Assembly: GCF_002914525.1 (NCBI RefSeq)
Contig: NZ_LODW01000104.1
Span: forward strand, 213,851 to 277,850
Source: Rhizobium hidalgonense
GTDB lineage: Bacteria > Pseudomonadota > Alphaproteobacteria > Rhizobiales > Rhizobiaceae
Direction of reading: 5' to 3'
DNA length: 64,000 nucleotides
The notes beneath the pieces are model-generated. The model saw nothing but the letters and a program-made list of their open reading frames with translations, ran no database searches and had not been told where the DNA came from. Position 1 is the stretch's first letter. Each line of letters starts with the position of its first letter. Shown one piece after another: positions 17,835-26,559 of the stretch. The position numbers and the translations under genes were made by a program.

Positions 17835-18371
17835 TTACTTCGGCGCCAGTACCATCATCATCTGGCGGCCTTCGAGCTTGGGCTCGGCTTCGACCTTGGC
17901 GAACTCGGTCGTATCAGCCTTGACCTGCTGCAGAAGCTTCATGCCGAGTTCCTGGTGGGCCATTTCACGGCCACGGAACTTCAGCGTCACCTTGACCTTG
18001 TCGCCTTCATCGAAGAAGCGACCCATCGCCTTCATCTTCACCTCATAATCATGGGTGTCGATGTTCGGGCGCATCTTGATTTCTTTGACTTCGACGATCT
18101 TCTGCTTCTTGCGCGCCTCGGCAGCCTTCTTCTGGTTGGCATATTTCAGCTTGCCCAGATCGAGGATTTTGCACACAGGCGGTTCGACATTAGGGGAAAT
18201 TTCGACGAGATCGAGGCCGGCTTCCTCTGCCATTCTCAAGGCCTGGTCGGTAGGCACGACGCCCATATTCTCGCCGTCAGCTCCGATCAGCTGAACTTTG
18301 GGAATGCGGATTTCACGGTTCGAGCGCGGTCCGTCCTTCACGGGCGCGTCGGTTTTAAAAGGTCTGCGAAT
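17835..18371 (-). CDS. infC: Translation initiation factor IF-3 with ATT start codon
   Basis: IF-3 binds the 30S subunit, keeps 50S off and checks the start codon. The 178-residue product (IRRPFKTDAPVKDGPRSN onward, initiator read as Met) has an N-terminal domain to about residue 75, a lysine-rich linker and a C-terminal domain with RPNIDTHDYEVKMK. I place the start at the ATT at 18369-18371: no ATG, GTG or TTG fits, GAGGAG lies nine bases upstream, and the length matches E. coli (180). Use of AUU by infC is known in E. coli, where IF-3 discriminates against it and so represses itself. An ATG 21 codons upstream is in frame but has no conserved sequence. Confidence 0.9.
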   Translation of the reverse strand: MRRPFKTDAPVKDGPRSNREIRIPKVQLIGADGENMGVVPTDQALRMAEEAGLDLVEISPNVEPPVCKILDLGKLKYANQKKAAEARKKQKIVEVKEIKMRPNIDTHDYEVKMKAMGRFFDEGDKVKVTLKFRGREMAHQELGMKLLQQVKADTTEFAKVEAEPKLEGRQMMMVLAPK

Positions 18372-18549
18372 GGTCGTATTCTCCTCGCGTTGTTTTCGGA
18401 ATGTTGCAGCCTCGCGCTCCCGATCTGGGTGCACAAACGTGTCGCGTCATTGCTGCAACGGAGTCAATATCATCCTTTAGCGGAAAAATCACCCGCTGTC
18501 AGCCTGCCAAGAATCTGTTTTATAGGCCAAAACAACAGGAGTTTCGCCG

Positions 18550-19374
18550 ATGTCCGATCAGATGCCGAATGCCCAGCCGCAGTTCCTGACGGTCGGCGAG
18601 GGCGAGGCGGCGCGTGATATCGCTATCATCGTCCGTTCGGCCCAAGCCGGTGGCGACGCACCGGCGCTCGTCTGGTTATCCGGCTATCGCTCCGACATGA
18701 GCGGCACCAAGGCAGTCGAACTCGACGGACTGGCGGCGGAGCTTGGGCTTGCCTGCATCCGCCTCGACTATTCCGGCCACGGGCTTTCCGGCGGCAGCTT
18801 CAGCGACGGCACGATCTCGCGCTGGCTGGAGGAGGCGCTGGCCGTCATCCGTCATGTCTCGCCTGAACGGGTGATCCTCGTCGGCTCCTCGATGGGTGGC
18901 TGGATCGCGCTCAGGCTGGCGCAGGAACTTGCGCGGCAGGGCGGCCCGAAGCTGGTGGGCATGGTGCTCATCGCGCCGGCGCCGGATTTCACCTCAGAAC
19001 TGATCGAGCCGAACCTCAAGGCCAAGGAGCGCAAATCGCTTGCCGAGCGCGGCTATTTCGAAGAGCGCTCGCAATATAGCCCGGAGCCGAATATCTATAC
19101 CAAGGCGCTGATCGAGGACGGCCACGAAAACCGGGTGCTCGACGGCATCATCGAAACGGGCTGCCCGGTGCATATCCTCCAAGGCATGAAAGATGCCGAC
19201 GTGCCGCATGCGCATGCGATGAAACTGGTCGAACATCTTCCCGCCGACGACGTGGTGCTGACCTTCATCCGCGACGGCGACCACCGCCTTTCCCGCCCCG
19301 GCGATATCGCGCTTCTCCTCAGCGCCGTCAAAGGCATCCTCGCTTCATCGGCTGACAGGAAGATGCCCGCCTGA
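18550..19374 (+). CDS. Alpha/beta hydrolase
   Basis: A 274-residue serine hydrolase fold protein. The nucleophile elbow is VGSSMGGW (about residues 115-122), the oxyanion-hole region is VWLSGYRSDMSGTK, and the catalytic acid and base are probably in GMKDADVP and GDHRLSRPGD. No signal peptide is present, so it is cytoplasmic. The gene is divergent from infC. The family includes esterases and thioesterases; no specific substrate is suggested. Confidence 0.88.
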   Translation: MSDQMPNAQPQFLTVGEGEAARDIAIIVRSAQAGGDAPALVWLSGYRSDMSGTKAVELDGLAAELGLACIRLDYSGHGLSGGSFSDGTISRWLEEALAVIRHVSPERVILVGSSMGGWIALRLAQELARQGGPKLVGMVLIAPAPDFTSELIEPNLKAKERKSLAERGYFEERSQYSPEPNIYTKALIEDGHENRVLDGIIETGCPVHILQGMKDADVPHAHAMKLVEHLPADDVVLTFIRDGDHRLSRPGDIALLLSAVKGILASSADRKMPA

Positions 19375-19509
19375 AGAGTAGCGACCCCAAATACGCTCCC
19401 GAACTTGTTGCATTTTAACCATATCGGCGAGTCGCAAGGCGCTCCCAAGAAGTAACGATTGACTCTTCTCGGGCCTCTCCATTAACACTTTGTTAATAAA
19501 TAAGGGGCG

Positions 19510-20127
19510 ATGCGAGAAAGATCGGGCGTGCGGATGAAGGGTATTTTTGTGGCCATGATGGCCATGTTTGCGATGGCGACGGCCGCAATACCGGCCCCCA
19601 GCAGAAATGCTTCCATGGTGACGGGCAATGCCACCTCCCAGCCGATCGGACACTATGATTTCTGTCAGATTCACCGCAGTGAGTGCGGTGCAAACCGCAA
19701 TTCCGGCCCGGTCGAGATGACCTCGGCGAAGTGGTCGCTGGTGCGTTCGGTCAACGCCACCGTCAACCGCACCATCACGCCGATGACCGACAAGGAAATC
19801 TACGGCAAGGACGAGGTCTGGGCCTACCCGACCACCGCCGGCGACTGCGAGGATTTCGCGCTGTTGAAGCGCCGCATGCTGATCCAGCGCGGCTTTTCGG
19901 CAGCCGACCTGCTGATGACTGTCGTGCGCAAGCCCGACGGCGAAGGTCATGCCGTGCTGACGCTGCGCACCGCCGAGGGCGATTTCGTGCTCGACAACCT
20001 CGCCTCCGACGTCAAGCCGTGGTTCGGCACGCCCTATTCGTTCGTCAAGCGCCAGTCGAGCTACAATGCCGGCCGCTGGGTTACGATCGAGAACGGCCGC
20101 GACGTTCTGGTCGGCGCGCTGCGGTAG
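19510..20127 (+). CDS. Bacterial transglutaminase-like cysteine proteinase (BTLCP)
   Basis: A 205-residue exported protein of the BTLCP family, common in rhizobia. A hydrophobic signal segment covers about residues 10-29. The papain-like triad is Cys113 (AGDCEDFALLK), His147 (EGHAVLTL) and Asp162 (VLDNLA). Family members in other bacteria cleave surface proteins or act with secretion systems; here no neighbour suggests a target. Translation could also begin at the ATG at 19534, nearer the signal sequence. A strong terminator follows. Confidence 0.88.
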   Translation: MRERSGVRMKGIFVAMMAMFAMATAAIPAPSRNASMVTGNATSQPIGHYDFCQIHRSECGANRNSGPVEMTSAKWSLVRSVNATVNRTITPMTDKEIYGKDEVWAYPTTAGDCEDFALLKRRMLIQRGFSAADLLMTVVRKPDGEGHAVLTLRTAEGDFVLDNLASDVKPWFGTPYSFVKRQSSYNAGRWVTIENGRDVLVGALR

Positions 20128-20152
20128 GGATTTCCGGGGGGAATGTGGGGAA

Positions 20153-20184
20153 AGAAGGCTGGCGAAAGCCGGCCTTCTGCTTTT
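20153..20184 (+). terminator. Rho-independent terminator after BTLCP gene
   Basis: AGAAGGCTGGC and GCCGGCCTTCT form an 11-bp stem (one G-T pair) on a GAAA tetraloop, followed by GCTTTT. Confidence 0.85.
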
Positions 20185-20314
20185 CGGAGATGCAGATGCG
20201 CTCTTTCCAGTCCCGATGAGGGCTGATCGCTATGCCGCACCATCGTATGAGATAAGGTATTGGTTGCCCCACCGTTTCCCGGCCCTTCGCTTTAGGCTCA
20301 GGGCGTTCGTTGCT

Positions 20315-20353
20315 GCAATCGATTCACTGGATCGATTGCTCGGGCTTCGCCCG
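20315..20353. repeat. Compound palindrome, probable short intergenic repeat
   Basis: GCAATCGAT and ATCGATTGC (perfect 9-bp arms, 7-base spacer) are followed at once by CGGGC-TTC-GCCCG. The unit lies between the 3' end of mbfA and the BTLCP terminator and has the look of rhizobial intergenic palindromic repeats. It could also terminate mbfA transcription. Confidence 0.55.
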
Positions 20354-20361
20354 ACCGCAAC

Positions 20362-21345
20362 TCACCCATTCCCAATCAAAATGCCGGCGCCGAGCACCAG
20401 GCCGCCGCCGAGCACGACCTGGAAGGCAGCGCGCAGGAAGGGGGTTTCCATGTAGCGGTTCTGGATGAAGGCGATGGCCCAGAGTTCGAAGAAGACGATG
20501 ATTGCGGCGGTGATCGTTGCGGTCCAGAAGTGCGGGATGAGGTAAGGCAGTGCGTGGCCGAGGCCGCCGAGCGCCGTCATGATGCCGCAGGCAAGGCCGC
20601 GCTTGACCGGTGAGCCGCGGCCGGAAATCTTGCCATCGTCATGGGCGGCCTCGGTGAAGCCCATGGAGATACCGGCGCCGACGGAGGCCGAAAGACCGAC
20701 GAGGAAGGTCTGCCAGGTATCCTGCGTGGCGAAGGCGGCGGCGAAGATCGGCGCCAGTGTCGAGACCGAGCCGTCCATCAGCCCGGCAAGACCCGGCTGC
20801 ACATAGGTCAGCACGAATTGCCGATGCACCGCCTCGTTCTCGTCGCGCTTGACATCCTCGGGCGTGTGTTTGTCGCCCAGCATGCGGGCGATATCTTCAT
20901 GCCCCTGTTCGGCAAGCGCGAGATCACCGAGAAGTTCGCGCGTCGAGGCGTCCGAAGTCCGTTTTGCCGCCTCGACATAGAAACGGTAGGCCTGCTCCTC
21001 CATGGCTTCGGTCTCCTGCCGCATCGCATCCAGCGACAGGTTTGCCCTGAGCCAATCGGGTTTGCGCTCATAAAAGCCGTGCACATGCTCGCGGCGGATC
21101 AGCGGAATGCGCTCGCCGAAGCGCTGACGATGGATCTCGAACAACGACTTGCGATGCGTGTCCTCGACCTCGGCCATATCCTCGAAGACCTTGGCCGAGG
21201 CCGGGAATTCGCGGCGCAGCCTGTCGGCATAGGCGAGATAGATGCGGGCATCGTCTTCCTCGGAGGCGATCGCAAGGGCGAGGATTTCCTGTTCGGAGAG
21301 CGACTCGAAAGACCGTTTCGAGGATCTGAAAAACCGCGCCAGCAT
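20362..21345 (-). CDS. mbfA: Membrane-bound ferritin MbfA, iron exporter
   Basis: A 327-residue two-domain protein found in rhizobia and Agrobacterium. Residues about 15-160 are a rubrerythrin/ferritin-like domain with two E-x-x-H type motifs (EVEDTHR, 59-65; LAEQGHED, 144-151). Residues about 170-327 are a VIT1/CCC1 transporter domain with several membrane helices (GLMDGSVSTLAPIFAAAFA). MbfA exports iron and protects against iron and peroxide stress. The start is the ATG after GGAGAAAGTT; an upstream TTG in the same frame is not needed. An Irr-type box lies just 5' of the ribosome-binding site. Confidence 0.93.
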   Translation of the reverse strand: MLARFFRSSKRSFESLSEQEILALAIASEEDDARIYLAYADRLRREFPASAKVFEDMAEVEDTHRKSLFEIHRQRFGERIPLIRREHVHGFYERKPDWLRANLSLDAMRQETEAMEEQAYRFYVEAAKRTSDASTRELLGDLALAEQGHEDIARMLGDKHTPEDVKRDENEAVHRQFVLTYVQPGLAGLMDGSVSTLAPIFAAAFATQDTWQTFLVGLSASVGAGISMGFTEAAHDDGKISGRGSPVKRGLACGIMTALGGLGHALPYLIPHFWTATITAAIIVFFELWAIAFIQNRYMETPFLRAAFQVVLGGGLVLGAGILIGNG

Positions 21346-21358
21346 AACTTTCTCCAAT

Positions 21359-21379
21359 GATTTAGAATAATTCTAAATC
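21359..21379. promoter_or_regulatory. Iron control element (Irr box) of mbfA
   Basis: A 21-base palindrome with 9-bp arms GATTTAGAA and TTCTAAATC around TAA. It matches the known ICE pattern TTTAGAA-N3-TTCTAAA bound by the haem-regulated repressor Irr in rhizobia. It lies 13 bases upstream of the mbfA start codon, where bound Irr would block transcription under iron limitation. Confidence 0.88.
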
Positions 21380-21513
21380 TAAAGAAGGCGGCGGTGACGG
21401 TCAAGGGCATGCCGCAGGCCTGCTGACAGATTGCCGCAAGCGGCACAGGCGACTTTGGCTCGCCGCCACAAACACCTATATGAGGACTGCCGCATCACGC
21501 GGCGCCGGGGTTT

Positions 21514-21984
21514 ATGATGGACAATGAGATTCAGGGCCGCCCTGCCCATGTCGCGGCGATCCGCGAAAGGGCGGAGGCCGAAATGCGGGCGATGGGCGTC
21601 GATGAGGCCTTCATCGACAGGCTGGTCGAGACTTTCTACGGGCGCGTGCTGGAGCACCCCGATCTCGGGCCGGTGTTCGATGCCAGGCTCTCCGGCCGTT
21701 GGCCGGAGCATATGGAGAAGATGAAGAGCTTCTGGTCGGCCGTCGCCTTCCGCAGCGGCGCCTATGGGGGCAAGCCGGTGCAGGCCCACACCGGCGTTTC
21801 GAAGCTGACGCCCGATCTCTTTCCGAAATGGCTGGCGCTGTTTACCGCAACGCTCGACGATGTCGCGCCCTCACAGGAGGCCAAGGAATGGTTCATGGCG
21901 ACGGCGGAACGCATCGCCAAAAGCCTGACGCTCTCGCTGTTTTACAATCCCGCGCTCGACGATCCCGCGAAGAAGACGGGCTGA
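21514..21984 (+). CDS. Group III truncated haemoglobin
   Basis: A 156-residue globin of the 2-on-2 group III. FYGRVLEHPDLGPVFDARL (about 41-59) covers the B helix to E region with the typical Phe-Tyr pair. WPEHMEKMKSFWSAV follows, and the likely proximal haem ligand is His92 (VQAHTGVSKLTPDLFPKWL). Group III globins bind oxygen or nitric oxide with a possible protective role; function here is unproven. It is divergent from mbfA, and the shared region contains the Irr box, so iron control of both genes is possible. The start could be either of two adjacent ATGs. Confidence 0.92.
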   Translation: MMDNEIQGRPAHVAAIRERAEAEMRAMGVDEAFIDRLVETFYGRVLEHPDLGPVFDARLSGRWPEHMEKMKSFWSAVAFRSGAYGGKPVQAHTGVSKLTPDLFPKWLALFTATLDDVAPSQEAKEWFMATAERIAKSLTLSLFYNPALDDPAKKTG

Positions 21985-21987
21985 TCT

Positions 21988-22881
21988 TTATTGCCTGGCA
22001 GAAAAGGTCGCGCCGGCGCTTGCGGCGACGACCAGCGCCGTTCCGGCCATCTGCAGAAGCGTCATCGGCTGGGCCAGGATGACGAAGCCCGCCAGCGCGG
22101 CAATGGCCGGTTCCAGGCTCATCAGAATGCCGAAGGCGGCCGTCGGCATCCGCCGCAAGGCGATCAGTTCCAGCGTGTAGGGCAGCAGCGGCACCAGAAT
22201 GGCAAGACCCACCATTTCAATCAGACCATAGCCATCGAGCGCCGGCACGGCGCCGGCAAAGCCGAAGGGTGTCGCGACCAGTGCGGCAACCATCAGCGAC
22301 ATCGAGAGCCCTTCCAGCCCCTTGAAGCTCGCACCGATCTTTTTCGTCAGGACGATATAGATCGCCCAACCGGTTCCCGCGCCGAGCGCAAAGAGAATAC
22401 CCTCGATATTGCCAACCCAGCCGTCGCCGTTATGGGCGAGAGCCAGAACGCCGAGCCCGGCAAGGAGGGGCCAGATCAGACGCCGGCCGAGGCCGTAGCC
22501 GATGGTGGCCACGGAGAGCGGGCCGAGAAAATCGATCGCTACGGCCAGCCCGAGCGGAATGCGTTCGATTGCCGCGAAGAAGCTCATGGTCATCAGCGCG
22601 GTGGTCGTGCCGAGAACCAGCGCGCTCGTCCATTGCGCCCTGGTGTAGCTGACGATACGCGGCCGCACGAAGACGGCGAGAATGATGGCGGCAAAGGCGA
22701 GGCGCAGCCAGGAGGCGCCAGCCGGTCCATAGGTTGTGATGGCCGAGGAGGACAATGCCGCGCCGAACTGGATCGACGACATGGACATGAGGCACATCAG
22801 CCCGCCGACCGCCACGCCGTCGAATGCTGGTGACGCCCCTGCGGTCAGCGTGCCCACTCCGGCGTTTGCTTTTTCTTCCAT
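21988..22881 (-). CDS. EamA/DMT family transporter, RhtA-like exporter
   Basis: A 297-residue inner membrane protein with ten hydrophobic helices arranged as two EamA repeats. AAIERIPLGLAVAIDFLGPL and LRRMPTAAFGILMSLEPAIAAL are typical of the RhtA subgroup that exports threonine and homoserine. The substrate remains an inference. Its 3' end lies three bases from that of the convergent globin gene. Confidence 0.88.
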   Translation of the reverse strand: MEEKANAGVGTLTAGASPAFDGVAVGGLMCLMSMSSIQFGAALSSSAITTYGPAGASWLRLAFAAIILAVFVRPRIVSYTRAQWTSALVLGTTTALMTMSFFAAIERIPLGLAVAIDFLGPLSVATIGYGLGRRLIWPLLAGLGVLALAHNGDGWVGNIEGILFALGAGTGWAIYIVLTKKIGASFKGLEGLSMSLMVAALVATPFGFAGAVPALDGYGLIEMVGLAILVPLLPYTLELIALRRMPTAAFGILMSLEPAIAALAGFVILAQPMTLLQMAGTALVVAASAGATFSARQ

Positions 22882-22975
22882 GGTCGCCCCCCGATTGTGC
22901 GCTCTTCTTACGAAGACGGCTTGCGAGCGACAAATTCAAACTTCTGATCCAGGCAGAAAGAGCCTTGATGCAAAA

Positions 22976-23527
22976 TCAGCGACGGCCGGCAAGGATGACC
23001 TCTTCGGCATCTTCAAAGCTCATCTCGAAAACCTGCCTGCCGATGTCGAAGCCAAAGCCGTTGCGGGCAAACGCCGAAAGCTCCTTGGCCTTCCGTTTTT
23101 CGTCGAGCTCGACCCGGCGGAACGGGCCGAAGGCACGTTTGCGGGCGAATATCGCCGCCGCATAGAGATCGTCAGTCTCTCCGAGCGCAGCCTCGACCTT
23201 GTCGCTCGCGACACCCTTGGCAGCAAGCTTCTGGGCGATGGCGCGCTTCGATTTGCCGCCGCGCACCGCAGAGCGCGTGCTGATCTCGGCATAGGCGCCA
23301 TCGTCAAGCACCTTGTTGTCATAGGCAAATTTGACGGCGAAATCGGCGACGGCCTTGAGTTGGGCCGCGCTGATATCCTCGAACTTCTCCTTGGCCCGGC
23401 GAGTGATGGCGTCAAACAGCTGCTTTTCCGTCATCATTCGCCGCTCCAGGCGATAGATGGCGGAGTTGCGGGCCCAGCTCAGCATACGGGGTGTCGGGAT
23501 ATCGGATGGAACTGTCTCGTTGGTCAT
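22976..23527 (-). CDS. recX: Regulatory protein RecX
   Basis: A 183-residue helical protein of the RecX family, which binds RecA and inhibits or tunes its filaments. Three-helix repeats are visible: AAQLKAVADFAVKFAYDNKVLDD, then ARSAVRGGKSKRAIAQKL-like and VASDKVEAALGE. I start at MTNETVPSD rather than a TTG three codons earlier. It lies ten bases downstream of the deacetylase gene, so the two are probably cotranscribed. recA is not nearby, as is usual outside the gammaproteobacteria. Confidence 0.85.
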   Translation of the reverse strand: MTNETVPSDIPTPRMLSWARNSAIYRLERRMMTEKQLFDAITRRAKEKFEDISAAQLKAVADFAVKFAYDNKVLDDGAYAEISTRSAVRGGKSKRAIAQKLAAKGVASDKVEAALGETDDLYAAAIFARKRAFGPFRRVELDEKRKAKELSAFARNGFGFDIGRQVFEMSFEDAEEVILAGRR

Positions 23528-23536
23528 ATCAAGCAA

Positions 23537-24562
23537 TCAGGCTTCCAGACCTTTGAGGACATTGGCGACGTTGAGGCCGATCTCCGGCACGCCATAACCG
23601 CCCTCCATGCAGGTGACGACGGGCAGGCCGGCGGCGGAGATCATCTCTCCCATGCGAATGAAGTCCTCCGATTTCAGCTGGAAGAAGGAGATCGGATCAC
23701 GCTCGAAGGTATCGACGCCGAGTGCCACGACGATCGCCTCGGCGCCGAAGGTTTTGATGCGGGCGAGTGCGTCGGCAAGCGCCGAAGACCAGACATCGAA
23801 GGGCGTGTGGGGCGGCATCGGATAGTTGCGGTTGGCCCCTGTGCCCTCCCCCTCGCCTTCCTCGTCGGCATGGCCGAGGAAATAAGGGAAAGCGTGCATG
23901 GGATCGCCATGCAGCGAGGCGGTGAAGACATCGCCTCGGTGATAGAAGAGATCCTGCGTACCGTTGCCGTGATGGAAATCGACATCCAATACGGCGACCT
24001 TCTTCGCGCCGTGATCGAGCAGACGCTGGGCCGCGACGCCGGAATTATTGATGAAACAATAACCGCCGAAGAGATCGATGCCGGCATGATGTCCGGGTGG
24101 GCGGCAGAGCGCGAAGGCGAAACGGTTGCCGGCATTCAGCCAATCCGCGCCTGACACCGCGCAGCGCATCGAGGCGATCGCCGCCTCGTAGGAGCCCTTG
24201 GTGATGGAGGTATCGGCGGCATTGGCATAATGGCCGATGGCACCGACGATATTGTCGGGCACGCGCTGGCTGGTGCGGCGGACCGGGAAGGAATTGGCGA
24301 TCGCTTCGCCGGTGAAGCCAGCCGCCACCCAGCGATCCCAGACGGTGGCGAGGAAATCGAGATAGGCGGGATCGTGCACTTTCCGGGCCGTCTCCAGCCG
24401 ATGCGCATCCGGCGCCACAATATCCCAGAAACCCGCTTCCTTCACCGCTGCCAGGATCCATTCGGCCCGGAACGGCGCCTCGAAAGGCGTCACCAGTTGG
24501 CCGGCATGGAGCTCGGTCCTGGCATCGCGCAGCTTATGGTCCTCGGAAAAGATGACGCGCAT
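23537..24562 (-). CDS. Histone deacetylase family protein, acetylpolyamine amidohydrolase type
   Basis: A 341-residue zinc-dependent amidohydrolase. The zinc ligands and charge relay are visible in CRPPGHHAG, AVLDVDFHHGNGTQD (Asp and His ligands) and LGVDTFERDPIS (second Asp). The N-terminal loop and overall length match bacterial acetylpolyamine amidohydrolases, which remove acetyl groups from acetyl-spermidine or -putrescine. GAGGA precedes the ATG. Substrate preference within the family cannot be read from sequence. Confidence 0.9.
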   Translation of the reverse strand: MRVIFSEDHKLRDARTELHAGQLVTPFEAPFRAEWILAAVKEAGFWDIVAPDAHRLETARKVHDPAYLDFLATVWDRWVAAGFTGEAIANSFPVRRTSQRVPDNIVGAIGHYANAADTSITKGSYEAAIASMRCAVSGADWLNAGNRFAFALCRPPGHHAGIDLFGGYCFINNSGVAAQRLLDHGAKKVAVLDVDFHHGNGTQDLFYHRGDVFTASLHGDPMHAFPYFLGHADEEGEGEGTGANRNYPMPPHTPFDVWSSALADALARIKTFGAEAIVVALGVDTFERDPISFFQLKSEDFIRMGEMISAAGLPVVTCMEGGYGVPEIGLNVANVLKGLEA

Positions 24563-24695
24563 TTCGGATTCGTCCTCGATTTAAATTCTAGACTTACATG
24601 GCTCGGCCGCGACAAAAAAGCCGGCGCGTCGCCCTTGATCGACACGGGGGATGACTTCACCTTCCCGATCTTTGAAGACCGAAGGAAATTTCCGC

Positions 24696-25307
24696 ATGAC
24701 GGTGCTGATGGTCGATGTCGACGGTGTGCTCATTCATGGTCGTCCGGCCGACGGGCTGCCCCACTTCACCTATCTCGAGCGCGATCTCGGATTGCGGCCC
24801 GACCTGCTGCAACAGGAATTCTTCCAGACGTGCTGGGGTGACATCATCATCGGCCGCGAGCCGCTGGAACCAAGGCTCGCCGAGGTGCTCGCAAAAATCG
24901 CGCCGCATCTCGGTGCCGCTGTCCTGATCGACTACTGGTTCGAGAACGATTCCCGCCTCGACCGCAATCTGCTGGCGGATCTCGCCGGGCTCAGGCAAAG
25001 CGGCGTCACACTCTTCCTGGCGACCAACCAGGAGCACAGGCGGGCGCGCTACCTGATGGAGCAACTCGGCCTTGGCGAACATTTCGACGACATCCTCTAT
25101 TCGGCAGCGCTCGGACACAGCAAGCCTTCGCCCGACTTCTTCCGGCTGGCGACCGAACGTGCCGGCGTGCCGCCTGGGGAAATCGCCTTCATCGACGACA
25201 TGGCGGCGAATGTCGAAGCGGCGCGGCGGTTCGGTTGGAATGCGGCGCAATGGACGGCGGGCGCGACGCTCGCCGGAACGCTTCCCATCTTCGCAAAGTG
25301 GGTATAG
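24696..25307 (+). CDS. HAD family hydrolase
   Basis: A 203-residue phosphatase-like protein with all HAD motifs: motif I MVDVDGVL (nucleophile Asp7, acid Asp9), motif II FLATNQEH, motif III lysine in ALGHSKPSPDFF and motif IV FIDDMAANVEAA. GAAGGAAA at 24681-24688 supports this ATG over one 15 codons upstream. It is divergent from the deacetylase. Substrate unknown; small sugar phosphates and nucleotides are usual for the family. Confidence 0.92.
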   Translation: MTVLMVDVDGVLIHGRPADGLPHFTYLERDLGLRPDLLQQEFFQTCWGDIIIGREPLEPRLAEVLAKIAPHLGAAVLIDYWFENDSRLDRNLLADLAGLRQSGVTLFLATNQEHRRARYLMEQLGLGEHFDDILYSAALGHSKPSPDFFRLATERAGVPPGEIAFIDDMAANVEAARRFGWNAAQWTAGATLAGTLPIFAKWV

Positions 25308-25322
25308 GCGGCGCGGGCGCAT

Positions 25323-25841
25323 TCAGGCGAGCCGTTTGTAGAACAGGGTGGTGTCGCAGAAGCCACCCTCCGGCCACAGCGCATAATCGGGGATGACGCC
25401 GACGCGCTGCCAGCCCAGGCGCGGGTAGATCGCCTCGGCCTCGCTGCCAGTTGCGGTGTCGAGCACGAGCAGGGTTTTGCCGCATCTGACCGCCTCGCGT
25501 TCGGCGGCCTCCATCAGCAGCCGGGCAAAGCCGCGCCCGCGGGCGGAACGATGCACCAGCAGCTTCTTCAGATCGCCGCGATGCGGCTGGTTCGGCATCT
25601 GCGCGGCCCCCACCTGCACCGTGCCGACGATCCGGCCGTCCAGTTCGGCGACCAGCAGCAGATTGCCGCCTGTCGCGACCGCGTCGGCGACGTCGCGCCA
25701 ATAGGGCTCGGCATCGTCAGGCCCATAGGGCTGCATGAAACCGACGGAGGCGCCACCGGTGACGCAATCGGCCAGCACCGCCGACAGGGCCGGAATGGCG
25801 GCGCGCGCCTCTTCGGCGGAAAGGGTACGAATGTCAGGCAT
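25323..25841 (-). CDS. GNAT family N-acetyltransferase
   Basis: A 172-residue acetyltransferase. The acetyl-CoA loop is LLVHRSARGRGFARLLMEAA (about residues 91-110), preceded by the beta-strand GTVQVGAAQMP and followed by LVLDTATGSEAEAIYPRLGW. It sits 24 bases downstream of the XRE-cupin regulator gene and runs the same way, so it is probably in the same transcript and controlled by it. Confidence 0.9.
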   Translation of the reverse strand: MPDIRTLSAEEARAAIPALSAVLADCVTGGASVGFMQPYGPDDAEPYWRDVADAVATGGNLLLVAELDGRIVGTVQVGAAQMPNQPHRGDLKKLLVHRSARGRGFARLLMEAAEREAVRCGKTLLVLDTATGSEAEAIYPRLGWQRVGVIPDYALWPEGGFCDTTLFYKRLA

Positions 25842-25865
25842 GGTCTTCTCCAGAAACGAATGTTG

Positions 25866-26435
25866 CTATCGGCCGCCGCGATCGAGCACGACGCAATAAT
25901 GCGCCGACGCATTGCCGGGATTATGGAAGACATGACCCTCGCCAACGGGCATAAAGAGGCAATCGCCCGGACGCAGCCGATAGACCACCTCGCCCGCCGT
26001 CATCTCCAGTTCGCCGTCGAACAGCCAGATATGCTGCGTCATGCCATGGGATGCGGCATGCGGGGGAAAGCTGACGCGGGCGCCGGGAGGGAATTCGACT
26101 TCGACGATATCGACATCGGAGGCGGTGCCTGGAGCCGAAACCGAGCGCCTGAGATAACCGGTCTCCGGATCACGCCAGACCTGCTGTTCCTGGCGGCGGG
26201 CCAGCGGCGAGGCCTGCTCTCCCTCTTCGGCGAAGAAGGCCGACAGCGACAGGCCAAGCGCGGCGCAAATCCTTGCCAGCAGCGAGGCAGTCGGGCTCGC
26301 CTCCGCCCGCTCGATGCGCGAGATCATCGCCCGGCTGACGCCGGAGGCCACGGCAAGATCATCCAGCGTCAAAGCCTTTTGCAGCCGGAGCTTGCGGATG
26401 CGGATGCCGATCGCCAGATCGAGTTCGCGTTCCAT
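25866..26435 (-). CDS. XRE family regulator with cupin domain
   Basis: A 189-residue two-domain regulator. The N-terminal helix-turn-helix (about 1-60) reads LRLQKALTLDDLAVASGVSR, then AMISRIERAEASPTASLLAR. A cupin ligand-binding barrel follows from about residue 110 (FPPGARVSFPPHAASHGMTQHIW, LRPGDCLFMPVGEGHVFHN). GGGGGAG precedes the ATG. Such proteins often repress neighbouring transport or catabolic genes. The divergent tenA gene and the downstream GNAT gene are the obvious targets. Confidence 0.92.
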   Translation of the reverse strand: MERELDLAIGIRIRKLRLQKALTLDDLAVASGVSRAMISRIERAEASPTASLLARICAALGLSLSAFFAEEGEQASPLARRQEQQVWRDPETGYLRRSVSAPGTASDVDIVEVEFPPGARVSFPPHAASHGMTQHIWLFDGELEMTAGEVVYRLRPGDCLFMPVGEGHVFHNPGNASAHYCVVLDRGGR

Positions 26436-26559
26436 CTTCTGCTCCCCCAATTCTACTATAAGAGAAATACACTATCTGATGATGGAATCAAGCTCCGCCG
26501 GCGAGGCCTTGCTTTCACCACTCCGGCGTCGATATATGACAGCGAAATCCGAGGAGAGC

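Noticed and set aside
22736..24154. 472-codon plus-strand frame across recX and the deacetylase gene
   Set aside because: It covers three genuine minus-strand genes; composition is that of an antisense frame.
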